Below are positions 1 to 10,233 of a stretch of DNA of 31,579 nt, piece after piece (within the stretch, counting starts at the first letter, position 1; each line of letters starts with the position of its first letter). Under the pieces are notes generated by a model. The model saw only the letters and a program-made list of their open reading frames with translations. It did no database searches and was not told where the DNA came from. The position numbers and the translations under genes are program-made. Source of the stretch: CAIKNB01 sp041658705 (GTDB taxonomy: Bacteria > Patescibacteriota > Patescibacteriia > 2-12-FULL-60-25); contig JBAZZT010000015.1 in NCBI GenBank assembly GCA_041658705.1, positions 1 to 31,579 on the forward strand, in the 5' to 3' direction.

Positions 1-135
1 CGAAGTCCTCGAGGTGGGGTCTGGGGCCGAGAGTTGAGCTAACCGCAAGAACGCTTAACTATATACATGTAAGCGAATTCGAGGCCCCAGCGGTTTTTGC
101 ATACTTTTTGGCGGCAAAAAGTATGAGAAGAAAAT
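1..135. other. Intergenic segment with nested stem-loops
   Basis: No gene is supported here. The segment can fold: bases 22-29 (CTGGGGCC) pair with 83-90 (GGCCCCAG), and inside them CGCTTA (53-58) pairs with TAAGCG. At first sight it looks tRNA-like, but the spacing after the TTCGA-like bases does not allow a T-arm plus acceptor stem. It may be the end of a structured RNA or transcript that enters from outside the window. Confidence 0.3.
100..125 (-). terminator. Stem-loop after the Ig-like/VFPNEK gene
   Basis: An 11-bp perfect inverted repeat (CATACTTTTTG, then a 4-base loop, then CAAAAAGTATG) lies 10 bases past the stop codon of the minus-strand gene that ends at 136. The stem contains A/T runs, so it could work as a terminator on either strand. 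There is no long T tract after it on the minus strand. Confidence 0.5.
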
Positions 136-990
136 CTATTCCAACCCTTTATCCGCGTCGATCGTCGGCGAGGCGGAGCGCAGGACGTCGAGCGGCGCAT
201 CCAACGCGCTGGCGATAGGTGTGCCGAAAGTATAATTCACGTAAAACGCTTCGGTGATGTCATCCGTTTGCTGATTCCACTCCGTGCCAAAAAGTCCGCG
301 CGCCACATCCTCTGTCTTGACCCAGCGCAGGACACCGCCTTTGGTGGGCAGATAAGTCTTGACGTCGGTTTGGAATTTGACCAGCTTGGAACCGGCTTTA
401 TACGTCACGTTGCCGCCGATCGGTACCAGCGACATCTGATCGATCGGGATGATCTTGACGGCGGAAAAATTCTTGTACCAAGTGAAATAGACTTTTTCGT
501 TGGGAAAGACATAACGCCGGCCGTCGCTGCCATAATAATAGACCGCCGTGTCGTTGAGCGTGGATACGTCGCCGTCATCCGGGATCTTGATCAGATCGCC
601 TGGTGCGACGTCCCAGGTCAAACCGCCGGAATATGTGATCGTCGCCGTGCGCTGCAAGGTGACGCCGTCCGCGACCGCGGAATAGACCGAGCTGCCGTTC
701 TTGAGCGAGTTAACGCGGAAATATGCTTTGCCTAAAGAATCCGTGGTATCTGATTCAGCCGCGATGCCGTCTAACTTGCCGCGCGATGAAGTCAGGACGA
801 TGTCCGCGTTTTCGATGGGCATGAGGTTGACGTCACGCACCGTCACGACGATGCGCGTGTTATCTATGCCGTCGGCCTTGAGCGCAGTCTTTTCGGCCGA
901 CACACGACTACCCGCCGGATCGACGACAGCAGCGTTGACGGCGAAGGGCGCAATCAAAAAAATTCCGCAGAGAAAAATAAAATAACGCAT
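136..990 (-). CDS. Exported Ig-like (Big-1 type) protein with VFPNEK C-terminal domain
   Basis: A 284-residue secreted or surface protein. The N-terminus (MRYFIFLCGIFLIAPFAVNA) is a type I signal peptide. Residues about 25-125 resemble a bacterial Ig-like domain of the invasin/Big-1 type: SADKTALKADG-like opening, then VTVRD and a glycine-rich end. Residues about 130-265 form a domain that recurs in CPR exported proteins, recognisable by YYYGSDGRRYVFPNEK, the GGNVTYKAGSKLVK strand and the VLRWVKTEDVA segment. The same domain occurs in the lipoprotein gene at 14051-14833. I chose the ATG at 990 over one at 1056, because the upstream part only translates a heptad repeat. No Shine-Dalgarno site is visible; an extended -10 box lies 9 bases upstream. 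The domain's function is not known to me; a cell-surface role is inferred. Confidence 0.8.
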   Translation of the reverse strand: MRYFIFLCGIFLIAPFAVNAAVVDPAGSRVSAEKTALKADGIDNTRIVVTVRDVNLMPIENADIVLTSSRGKLDGIAAESDTTDSLGKAYFRVNSLKNGSSVYSAVADGVTLQRTATITYSGGLTWDVAPGDLIKIPDDGDVSTLNDTAVYYYGSDGRRYVFPNEKVYFTWYKNFSAVKIIPIDQMSLVPIGGNVTYKAGSKLVKFQTDVKTYLPTKGGVLRWVKTEDVARGLFGTEWNQQTDDITEAFYVNYTFGTPIASALDAPLDVLRSASPTIDADKGLE

Positions 991-999
991 AGCATGAGG

Positions 1000-1008
1000 A
1001 TGATAGCA
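1000..1008 (-). promoter_or_regulatory. Extended -10 box (TGC-TATCAT)
   Basis: On the minus strand TGCTATCAT ends 9 bases before the ATG at 990, so transcription would start about 2-3 bases before the start codon. No Shine-Dalgarno sequence fits in that space, so a leaderless mRNA is likely. This is inferred from sequence only. Confidence 0.45.
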
Positions 1009-1010
1009 GA

Positions 1011-1209
1011 GATAGACGGTAGAAAGTAGAGGGTAGCCAAAAAGATTAATTGTCATCCTGAGCTTGTCGAAGGACCTTTATTAGCGTTGGTCTGATATAA
1101 ACGTTGATCTGAATCGACTGCTGATAAAGGTCCTTCGACTCGCTCGAAGCTCGCTCAGGATGACAATAATTTTTTCACGCCCTAGGCTGGCTACCCTCTA
1201 TCCTCTATC

Positions 1210-1210
<1 letters not shown>
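1011..1210. repeat. Composite block: heptad arrays around a TGTCATCCTGAGC palindrome
   Basis: A heptad array (TAGACGG, TAGAAAG, TAGAGGG, TAGCCAA) at 1011-1044 is followed by a long imperfect inverted repeat at 1051-1166. The left arm starts TGTCATCCTGAGCTTGTCG and the right arm ends CGCTCAGGATGACA. A reverse-oriented heptad array follows at 1187-1210 and abuts the uvrA stop codon. The whole order, including the TTTTTTCACGC and CTAGGCTGG linker on the right, recurs at 14899-15080. In both places it lies upstream of a VFPNEK-domain gene. Confidence 0.85.
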
Positions 1211-4095
<2,885 letters not shown>

Positions 4096-4180
4096 GATGA
4101 ACGGCTAAAGCGCAGTTTCCGCAGAGGCTACCACCATTTTTCGGAACTGGCAAGGCTGAAAGAGTCAAAACAACTTTACA

Positions 4181-4337
4181 GGTGCTAGGTACTAGGTCCC
4201 CCTGTCATTGCGAGGAGTAGCAACGACGAAGCAATCTCCGGACGCGACACCGGAGTTTGCCGCGCGCTTTTGGATTATGCGCTCGCAATGACAGCACATG
4301 GTTCTTCGGTTGCTTGTTGCTCGTTGCTAGTCACTTC
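4181..4337. repeat. Heptad fragments and TGTCATTGCGAG palindrome between uvrA and the pilin-like gene
   Basis: This gap holds three repeats. A short TAGGTTC-type heptad run (GGTGCTA, GGTACTA) starts near 4183. A TGTCATTGCGAG-type palindrome spans 4203-4293 (ends TGTCATTGCGAG and CGCTCGCAATGACA). A GTTGCTA-type heptad run (GTTGCTT, GTTGCTC, GTTGCTA) spans 4309-4329, just past the stop codon of the minus-strand gene. The last word family recurs inside the coding sequence at 29291-29318. There is no coding signal. Confidence 0.8.
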
Positions 4338-6563
4338 TTATTTATTGCAATCCGGATCGCTGGGGGCGCAATAATTGTCGTCGCATTTGGACATGAGCTT
4401 GGCCGTCGGATCGGAGGGCGCACTCGTGTCGGACAAAGCGAAGTTGCATTCGATCGGTTTGTCGCCGGCGATGGCTTGCGAGAGTTCAGAGGCGCTCCAC
4501 ATGGCGTCCGGGAAGATGATGTCGGTTTGATTGGCGACGGATCCTTGCCCCGGCACGACGACCGAGCCGCAATACAAAGCCTCGGTCATGTCGCCGTGGT
4601 CGGAGACTCCGCCGTCGGCATAACCTTTATATTTGGTCTGTCCGGCATTGCCGCAATCTTTTTTAGTCACGATGAGCGCGTCGTTGAAGCCGCCGCCCAG
4701 ATAACCCACCGTGCCGCCCGCCGCCGCGCCGAACAGCGTGCCGCCCGGGATGGGCGTGGCAAAACCGTAGGCCGCGCCGACCGTCGCGCCGGCCGCGGCA
4801 GCTCCGGCCCCGCCACGTTCGGTGTCGTAATAGATCACGCCCAACAGCACGCCGCGCAAACCGCCTTTGGCCGCGCACGACTGCTGCAGTTTGGACAAAT
4901 CATCCTGGGTCAAGCCGAGCATAAAAGCCTTGTTGCCCATCTTGCCGCCGTCACCCTGCAACGCGGCGTCCTTGAACTCCGGGACGGCGTCTTTCATCTT
5001 GGAATATCCGTGATGCTGCCCCTGCGCGACTTGCGCCCAATTGCACACCGCCATAGCCGTGACTTCTTTGGGTTCGCGACCGTCCTTGAATTGGATGTTG
5101 CCGCCCATCACGATCTTGACGCAGGCGTTGCCGATCTTCTTCGCGCCGCACTCTTTGAATCCCAACTTGCACGGCATGCAGACTTTGCCCTTTTCCGCGC
5201 ACACGCTGCCGTCGCAACGCCGTCCGATGAAACCTTCGGGATAATATTCCTTACCGCATTCCGTGTCCGCGAGGGCTTTGTCGAATTTGACTTCGGTATA
5301 GGCGAACTGACCGGCTGGGTCGCCCGAGAAACCGAACTTCACCGGCTTGGAGGCGCTGGTTGGTTTGAAATCGCGGCACCACTGCATGAGCGCGAACTGT
5401 TGTTTGTTGATCATGACCACGCGCAGCTGGTCAAAGCGTCCGCTCTCCGGATTGACCGTCTTGAGCAAAGTCACGGAGAGCAAAACCAGGAACATGCCGA
5501 TCGTGGCGTTGAACATGGTCTGCTTGCCGCTTTTGATCGAGGTGAGGGTCGCGCCCATGAGGTATTTGAAACCGCCGAAGATGAACATGACGGCGGCAAA
5601 AATTCCGACGATAGCCATGCCGTAACGCACCATGACTTCGATATAACCGCGGATGCCTTTGACCTCGGCAGCGCCGAAGATGGGCGAGGAGAGCTTGATC
5701 AGCGGTTCCGGCGCATAGCATTTGCCCTGCCCCGCGATACAAGCCGAATCCGCTCCGCCGAAGATGCCTTTTTGGTCAGCGCAATCCTCGGGTTTGAAAC
5801 AGGTGGCGTTCACGAATTCGAGTTCCTGCGGATAGCCGCTGCCTTCAGTCGCTTGGTATCTGCCGATACCTTGGTTCAGGTCGATGCGTCCGGGGATCTT
5901 TTCGCATCTTTGTTTGCACAAATCAAAAGTCTGACGCTGCGCTTCGATATGGATGGTCTCGCCGACGCGACAATAACAATCGCCGTAGTAAATCTTGCCG
6001 CGCGTGGGACACTCTTCGCGTTCGATCTTGCCTTTGCCGTCGGCGCCGGCTTCTTTCTCGACATAAATGCAGCAGCCGAGCGGCCCTTTGTCGCACATGG
6101 CCTCGGTAGTTTTTTGCAGCAAGAGCTTGGCCGAACAACCCGCCTTAAGCGACGCGGCGAGGGTCAGGGCTTGGGCTTTGAGCGGCGCGGCGATCCAAGG
6201 CAGCTTGCTGTCGGCGATGCCCGAAATGATTGCGGGACAAGCGTCGCACAAGTTCGTGAGCTCCGCGGTAGTATGGTTGTTGTTGACTTCCGCGGCGCAG
6301 ATGCCCAAACACGGCAAAGCCTGCGCTTCGTAACCTTTGACGGTTTGTCCGCCCACGGTTTGATCCTTGAGGCAAAAATCCCAAACGTAGGCGTGGGCCG
6401 GCGCGACAAAAGCGAAAGACAGGAAGAAGAAAAATAGCAAGTAGACGGTAGACGGTAGACGGTAGCCGAACACCCTGTCATTGCGAGCGCATAAATCAAA
6501 TGCGCGCGGCAATCTCTGGAGATGGCTCTCCTCTTTTCCCTTCCGTCCGCCGCGCGCGCTCAT
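4338..6563 (-). CDS. Cysteine-rich exported protein with type IV secretion pilin-like (VirB2/TrbC) membrane core
   Basis: A 741-residue protein if read from the ATG at 6563, which overlaps the stop of the DsbA-like gene as ATGA. After a repeat-derived start comes a signal peptide or membrane segment (about 41-58, ending FVAPAHA). A cysteine-rich region (about 60-285) follows. Then come two membrane helices (about 313-335 and 350-369) with the shape of CPR T4SS pilins: GIFAAVMFIFGGFKYLMGA, a short basic loop with KSGKQTMFNATIG, then a second helix ending in KTVNPE. A second cysteine-rich part contains a hydrophobic Gly/Ala stretch (GAAAGGTVGYLGGG). I count 34 cysteines in the exported part. 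A GTG at 6473 is an alternative start. The neighbouring thioredoxin-fold protein suggests disulfide-dependent folding outside the cytoplasm. The pilin assignment is by helix pattern; a true pilus role is uncertain. Confidence 0.75.
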   Translation of the reverse strand: MSARGGRKGKEESHLQRLPRAFDLCARNDRVFGYRLPSTVYLLFFFFLSFAFVAPAHAYVWDFCLKDQTVGGQTVKGYEAQALPCLGICAAEVNNNHTTAELTNLCDACPAIISGIADSKLPWIAAPLKAQALTLAASLKAGCSAKLLLQKTTEAMCDKGPLGCCIYVEKEAGADGKGKIEREECPTRGKIYYGDCYCRVGETIHIEAQRQTFDLCKQRCEKIPGRIDLNQGIGRYQATEGSGYPQELEFVNATCFKPEDCADQKGIFGGADSACIAGQGKCYAPEPLIKLSSPIFGAAEVKGIRGYIEVMVRYGMAIVGIFAAVMFIFGGFKYLMGATLTSIKSGKQTMFNATIGMFLVLLSVTLLKTVNPESGRFDQLRVVMINKQQFALMQWCRDFKPTSASKPVKFGFSGDPAGQFAYTEVKFDKALADTECGKEYYPEGFIGRRCDGSVCAEKGKVCMPCKLGFKECGAKKIGNACVKIVMGGNIQFKDGREPKEVTAMAVCNWAQVAQGQHHGYSKMKDAVPEFKDAALQGDGGKMGNKAFMLGLTQDDLSKLQQSCAAKGGLRGVLLGVIYYDTERGGAGAAAAGATVGAAYGFATPIPGGTLFGAAAGGTVGYLGGGFNDALIVTKKDCGNAGQTKYKGYADGGVSDHGDMTEALYCGSVVVPGQGSVANQTDIIFPDAMWSASELSQAIAGDKPIECNFALSDTSAPSDPTAKLMSKCDDNYCAPSDPDCNK
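6439..6529. repeat. Two repeat families inside the 5' end of the pilin-like gene
   Basis: A heptad array (TAGACGG three times, then TAGCCGA) lies at 6439-6470, next to one arm of the TGTCATTGCGAG-type repeat at 6476-6529. Both are read through in frame if the gene starts at 6563. Translated, they give CARNDR and FGYRLPSTVYL just before the hydrophobic core of the signal peptide. Confidence 0.8.
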
Positions 6564-7315
6564 AATTTCTTCACGACTTCTTGGTAGACCGCCTCAAAAG
6601 TCTTGCCGTCGATGATGCCGGGGAAGGCGTAGCCGTTGAAAAAGAAAGTCGGCGTGCCCACGACTCCGGAAAGCACTCCGTCGGCGAAAGATTGATTGAC
6701 CGCTTGCGCCGTGGCCGCGGATTTGAGGCACGCGTCGTAGGCCTCCGGATCCACGCCAGCCTTGAGCGCCTGGACACGCAGCCTTTCCGGCGCGAGATTG
6801 TCCTGCTCAAGGAAAAGCGCGGCATGGAAAATCCAATATCTCTCTTGTCCCTGGACCAAGACGCAACGCGCCGCGCGCGCCGCCCCTTCGGCGTGCTCGT
6901 GGATGTCCGACACCGGATAATCGCGCACGATCAAAAAGGCCTCGTCTTTGTGCCGCTGCATGAATTCCCGCAGACCACCCGAGATGCTTTTTGAGAACGG
7001 GCACTGATAGTCCAAGAACTCGACGATCTTGACCTTAGCCTTTGGGTTGCCCAAGACGGGATTGCCCTCCGCGATTTCGATGCGGCCGCGTTCCGTCGCA
7101 GTCGGCCGTGGGCCGGACAAGACTTCGCGGATGCGCGCCAGGACCTCGCGGTCGCGCGGCGCAATCGAGACGTCGAGCTGTCCTGCTGAAATGAGCCGGA
7201 TATACTTCACGGTCTGGGCGCCGAAATAAATCAGGCCCGTGGCGCACACCGCACCGACGATGAGGACTGCGATGAGCCACTTCTTCCGATACCAAGGGCG
7301 ATTTCCAGGGGCCAT
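6560..7315 (-). CDS. Membrane-anchored DsbA-like thioredoxin-fold protein
   Basis: A 251-residue protein of the DsbA/Thioredoxin_4 type. An N-terminal anchor (about 13-31, KWLIAVLIVGAVCATGLIYF) places the domain outside the membrane. The thioredoxin fold starts near residue 95 (KVKIVEFLDYQCPFSKS). The cis-Pro loop is GVVGTPTFFFNGY near the C-terminus, and IIDGKTFEAV follows. The active site reads C105-P-F-S108, so the second Cys of CxxC is a Ser. Two other cysteines (in ARCVLV and DACLKS) could take part. The stop codon overlaps the ATG of the 34-cysteine protein downstream, which is the natural candidate substrate. With CxxS it may act as an isomerase or reductase-like partner rather than a classical oxidase; that is inference. 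An extended -10 lies 9 bases before the ATG, with no Shine-Dalgarno site. Confidence 0.88.
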   Translation of the reverse strand: MAPGNRPWYRKKWLIAVLIVGAVCATGLIYFGAQTVKYIRLISAGQLDVSIAPRDREVLARIREVLSGPRPTATERGRIEIAEGNPVLGNPKAKVKIVEFLDYQCPFSKSISGGLREFMQRHKDEAFLIVRDYPVSDIHEHAEGAARAARCVLVQGQERYWIFHAALFLEQDNLAPERLRVQALKAGVDPEAYDACLKSAATAQAVNQSFADGVLSGVVGTPTFFFNGYAFPGIIDGKTFEAVYQEVVKKL

Positions 7316-7324
7316 AATAGGGGA

Positions 7325-7333
7325 AGTGTAGCA
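7325..7333 (-). promoter_or_regulatory. Extended -10 box (TGC-TACACT)
   Basis: On the minus strand TGCTACACT ends 9 bases before the ATG at 7315. A start 6-7 bases further on would leave almost no 5' leader. No good -35 is visible because a heptad repeat occupies that place. Confidence 0.4.
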
Positions 7334-7340
7334 TATGGAA

Positions 7341-7444
7341 GCAGAGGGTAGACGGTAGAGAGTAGACAGTAGCCAAAAGAAATTCGGCCAAAATACGTAC
7401 GGATGACGTTGTTTGGCTACCGTCTACCCTCTACCCTCTACCGC
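7341..7444. repeat. Inverted pair of GTAGAGG-type heptad arrays
   Basis: The left array (CAGAGGG, TAGACGG, TAGAGAG, TAGACAG, TAGCCAA; 7341-7379) and the right array in the opposite sense (TTGGCTA, CCGTCTA, CCCTCTA, CCCTCTA; 7412-7441) can pair across a 30-base spacer. The pair fills the divergent gap between the DsbA-like gene and secG. Confidence 0.85.
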
Positions 7445-7452
7445 CTTGTGCC

Positions 7453-7481
7453 TTGACTCCCCGGCCGCCTGACGTTACCCT
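7453..7481 (+). promoter_or_regulatory. Possible secG promoter
   Basis: TTGACT (7453-7458), a 17-base spacer, then TACCCT (7476-7481), with the ATG of secG at 7492. The spacing is ideal but the -10 is weak. If it is used, the leader is only a few bases long. Confidence 0.35.
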
Positions 7482-7491
7482 CTTTCTACTT

Positions 7492-7713
7492 ATGCGGACA
7501 CTGATCATATCCCTCATCCAGATCGTCATTTCGATCCTGCTCGTGACCGCTATCCTGCTCCAGCAGCGCGGCACGGGTTTGGGCGCGGCTTTCGGCGGCT
7601 CGAGCGACGTCTTCCGCACCAAGCGCGGTATCGAAAAATCACTCTTTTATGCTACCGTCGTCTTGGCGGTGCTGTTTTTCGTCACTGCCATCGTGAACGT
7701 CTTGTTGGCCTGA
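7492..7713 (+). CDS. secG: Preprotein translocase subunit SecG
   Basis: A 73-residue inner-membrane protein, the small accessory subunit of the SecYEG channel. Two helices are visible: LIQIVISILLVTAILLQQ, and SLFYATVVLAVLFFVTAIVNVLLA at the C-terminus. They are joined by the family loop LLQQRGTGLGAAFGGSSDVF followed by RTKRG. The start is the ATG at 7492 (MRTLIIS); an upstream in-frame ATG at 7453 would add 13 residues that do not fit the family. It is followed after 7 bases by the peptide-binding protein gene, so the two probably form one transcript. Confidence 0.95.
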   Translation: MRTLIISLIQIVISILLVTAILLQQRGTGLGAAFGGSSDVFRTKRGIEKSLFYATVVLAVLFFVTAIVNVLLA

Positions 7714-7720
7714 CCTAAGC

Positions 7721-9592
7721 ATGATCCAAGCGCTTTTCGGCCGCGCTAAAAACCGGCTGCAAAGGGTGTTGCGGCTCAAGTCGGTTTCAGTCGAAGAGGT
7801 CCGGAGTCCTGAAACGGAACCGGATCGGGCTCTTGTGATTTCGATCACAGCACCGAAAAAAATCCCGGGCTTGAGCCAACTGCGCAACTCCTATCGCATC
7901 CTGTCGAGCAAAGAACAGAAGGTCGCTTTCGCCGCGCTGGCCATTTTCATCCTCTCCCTCGGAACCGCCTTCATCGCCCTGGCCAGCTCGCATTGGGGCA
8001 CGACGCCGACATCGGGCGGGGCTTTGAGCGAAGCTTTGGTCGGCCAACCCAAATTCATCAACCCCATCGACGCGGTGGCCAACGACGTGGATCGCGATTT
8101 GGTCAAACTCGTCTATTCCGGACTCTTCAAATACCAGGGACTAGAAAGCGTGCCGGACATGGCCAAGGATTATGCTTGGTCGGATGACCGCAAGACGCTG
8201 ACCGTCCATCTCAAACCCAACATTTTCTTCCACGATGGCGTGGCGCTGACGACCGAAGACGTGCTCTTCACTTTGGATACGCTGCAGGATCCGGCGCACA
8301 AGAGTCCGGTCCTACCGCTCTACCGCAACATCAAAGCCAGCGCGCCGGATCAATCCACAGTGATTTTCGAATTGGATAAACCGGACGTGAATTTTCTGTC
8401 CAAGCTGACCATCGGCATCATGCCGGCGCACTTGTGGCAGGAGCTGCCCTCCGACAGCCTGCGCTTATCCGACCTTAATCTTAAACCCGTCGGCTCCGGA
8501 CCGTTCAAGATCAAATCCTTCACCCGCGACAACTTGGGTAACATCCACAGTTACACCCTGGAAAAATTCGACAAATATTACGGCACCAAGCCTTTCATCA
8601 AGACCGTCTCGTTCCAATTCTTTGCCGATCGCAAACAAGCTTCCGAAGCCTTCAAGACCGGCCTCGTGGACAGCCTGGCCTTTAACAGCGCCGGGGATGC
8701 CGCGCGCCTGACCGGAGCGCAAAACAAACTGGACGTGCGGCTCGAGCTGCCCAACGAGACCGTGGCTTTCTTCAACCTCAAGCGCAAACCGCTGCAATCC
8801 AAAGAAGTGCGCACCGCGCTGGCCTTGGCCGTGGATCGCTCACAACTTTTGGAAAGCCAAAACATCACCGCGCAACCCGTGGCCGGGCCGTTCCCTTTCG
8901 CCAGCGATGCGCCGCCCAAAGCCGACCTTGAACAAGCGCGCAAGATTTTGGATTTGGCCGGTTGGGTCTTGCCCGAAAACGGCAACGTCAGGCATCTGGC
9001 TCCGAAGAAACCCGAACCGACCAAAGGCAAAAAAACCGTCGCCATCACGACCCCGACGCCCACGGCCAGCACGACCGAACTCGCGGTCAGCATCGTCGTG
9101 CCGGATGAACCCGATCTGGTCAACGCGGCCGAAGGACTCAAGCGGCAGTGGTCGCTCTTGGGAGTCAAAGTCGAGATCATCCCCGTGAGCATGGACGAGG
9201 TGCTGCGCCGCGCCACGCGCGAACGCTCGGCCGACGTCGTGCTCTTGAATGTATATCTGGGGCCCGACCAAGACCTGTTCCCCTTTTGGTGGAGCGGACA
9301 GACCGGCGACCGCGGCTTGAACTTTTCCGGCTTGTCCGACCGCAGCGTGGATGACGCGCTGGAAAAAGTCAGGAACGCCACTTCGAGCGAAGCCTTACCC
9401 GCCCTGCAAAAAGCCTTGACGCAAAGCATCCAAACCACCGTGTCGGCCGTCTTCCTGGCGCGTCCCGTGCAACATTACTTGGTGCATTCCCGGATCAAAG
9501 GCGTAAACCTCAATCCCCTCATCGCGGAACCGGCCGACCGTTTCGACGACCTCACGAACTGGTACGTCAAGACTTGGTTTAAGTGGAAATAA
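7721..9592 (+). CDS. Membrane-anchored peptide/oligopeptide substrate-binding protein (SBP family 5)
   Basis: A 623-residue protein of the DppA/OppA family (SBP_bac_5), which binds peptides or other small ligands outside the cell for an ABC importer. It is anchored by an internal helix (about 67-90) after a 66-residue charged cytoplasmic tail, not by a lipobox. The family signs are GGALSEALVGQPKFINP at the domain start, LVYSGLFKYQG, WSDDRKTLTVHLKPNIFFHDG, LTTEDVLFTLDTLQDP, PVGSGPFKIKSF and VRTALALAVDRSQLL. A Thr/Pro-rich insertion (TTPTPTAS) lies near residue 450. No permease or ATPase genes are nearby, so the transporter partner is unknown. It lies directly behind secG. Confidence 0.92.
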   Translation: MIQALFGRAKNRLQRVLRLKSVSVEEVRSPETEPDRALVISITAPKKIPGLSQLRNSYRILSSKEQKVAFAALAIFILSLGTAFIALASSHWGTTPTSGGALSEALVGQPKFINPIDAVANDVDRDLVKLVYSGLFKYQGLESVPDMAKDYAWSDDRKTLTVHLKPNIFFHDGVALTTEDVLFTLDTLQDPAHKSPVLPLYRNIKASAPDQSTVIFELDKPDVNFLSKLTIGIMPAHLWQELPSDSLRLSDLNLKPVGSGPFKIKSFTRDNLGNIHSYTLEKFDKYYGTKPFIKTVSFQFFADRKQASEAFKTGLVDSLAFNSAGDAARLTGAQNKLDVRLELPNETVAFFNLKRKPLQSKEVRTALALAVDRSQLLESQNITAQPVAGPFPFASDAPPKADLEQARKILDLAGWVLPENGNVRHLAPKKPEPTKGKKTVAITTPTPTASTTELAVSIVVPDEPDLVNAAEGLKRQWSLLGVKVEIIPVSMDEVLRRATRERSADVVLLNVYLGPDQDLFPFWWSGQTGDRGLNFSGLSDRSVDDALEKVRNATSSEALPALQKALTQSIQTTVSAVFLARPVQHYLVHSRIKGVNLNPLIAEPADRFDDLTNWYVKTWFKWK

Positions 9593-9647
9593 AGCGTAGA
9601 CTATTTGCGTTGGCGTTTGGCTATGTGACCTGGCCAGTCTACCAGCA

Positions 9648-9700
9648 GGGCGCATGACCATGCCACGGCGTTCGCGAACGCCGTGGCATGCGCCCCTACC
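9648..9700. repeat. GGGGCGCATG-type palindrome
   Basis: GGGCGCATG and CATGCGCCC outer arms enclose a perfect 14-bp inverted repeat (TGCCACGGCGTTCG and its complement). It follows the peptide-binding protein gene and could act as a transcription end, although there is no T tract. The same outer word recurs at 11101, 19791 and 26223. Confidence 0.85.
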
Positions 9701-9711
9701 CTCTATTATTT

Positions 9712-10137
9712 ATGTTCAAAGAACCGCGTCCCGAAACACACCCATCCGCTTTGGTTTTAGAACTTAAGCGCGAGGTGTCTTTGATAGAAAAATTACATGG
9801 ACGCACGGCCAAGTGGCTGGGCATGGCGATCCTCGCTTTATCTACCGAAGGCTGTTACGGCTTGTTGCCCAAAGACGTCAATCTGGCCTGGTCGCGCAGC
9901 CTCGAAAACACCTGCAAGAGCCTGGAGTCGTCCAAAAACGAAGACATGTGCAATCAAGCGGAGAAATTGGAAAAGCGCTACGCGGATGATGAAGCTTGGG
10001 ACAAACGGGATCTGGAACTGGTCAAAAATTGGAACAGACTTCCAATCAAAGAAAAAGATCGGCTGGTCAGGACATATGGACCGAAACGCATCGAAAAAAC
10101 GCGCTGGGCCTACAGCCGGAATGAGTTCAGATATTAA
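9712..10137 (+). CDS. Orphan protein, possibly membrane-associated
   Basis: A 141-residue protein I do not recognise. It starts MFKEPRPETHPSALVLELKR. A short hydrophobic stretch (WLGMAILALSTEGCYGLL, about 36-53) could be a membrane segment. The rest is strongly charged and rich in Lys, Glu, Asp and Arg, probably helical, with CKSLESSKNEDMCNQAEKLE carrying two cysteines. I chose the ATG at 9712; an in-frame start at 9688 lies inside a repeat. No Shine-Dalgarno site is evident. The gene converges on the glycosyltransferase gene and shares the heptad palindrome between them. Confidence 0.6.
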   Translation: MFKEPRPETHPSALVLELKREVSLIEKLHGRTAKWLGMAILALSTEGCYGLLPKDVNLAWSRSLENTCKSLESSKNEDMCNQAEKLEKRYADDEAWDKRDLELVKNWNRLPIKEKDRLVRTYGPKRIEKTRWAYSRNEFRY

Positions 10138-10152
10138 TTAGAGGGCGAGGAG

Positions 10153-10233
10153 GGTGAATTTGGAATCTAGAATCTGGAATATAGAATCCTGACTTCCAGC
10201 TTCTAGATTCCAGCTTCTAGATTCTATATTCTT
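10153..10233. repeat. GAATCTA-type heptad palindrome
   Basis: Left units GAATCTA, GAATCTG, GAATATA, GAATCCT. Right units on the other strand are AGAATAT, AGAATCT, AGAAGCT, GGAATCT, AGAAGCT. Together they form a long hairpin between two convergent genes. The right end overlaps the last codons of the glycosyltransferase gene and provides its TAG stop. Confidence 0.85.

Noticed and set aside
20..92. A tRNA or tmRNA end at the window start
   Set aside because: The acceptor-like GGGGCC/GGCCCCA pairing is tempting, but there is no T-arm at the right distance, no anticodon arm with a 7-base loop, and no CCA.
4257..6437. A 726-residue open frame on the plus strand
   Set aside because: It lies antisense to the pilin-like gene. 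The translation is rich in His, Arg and Asp with no domain or signal, as expected for a mirror frame of GC-rich coding DNA.
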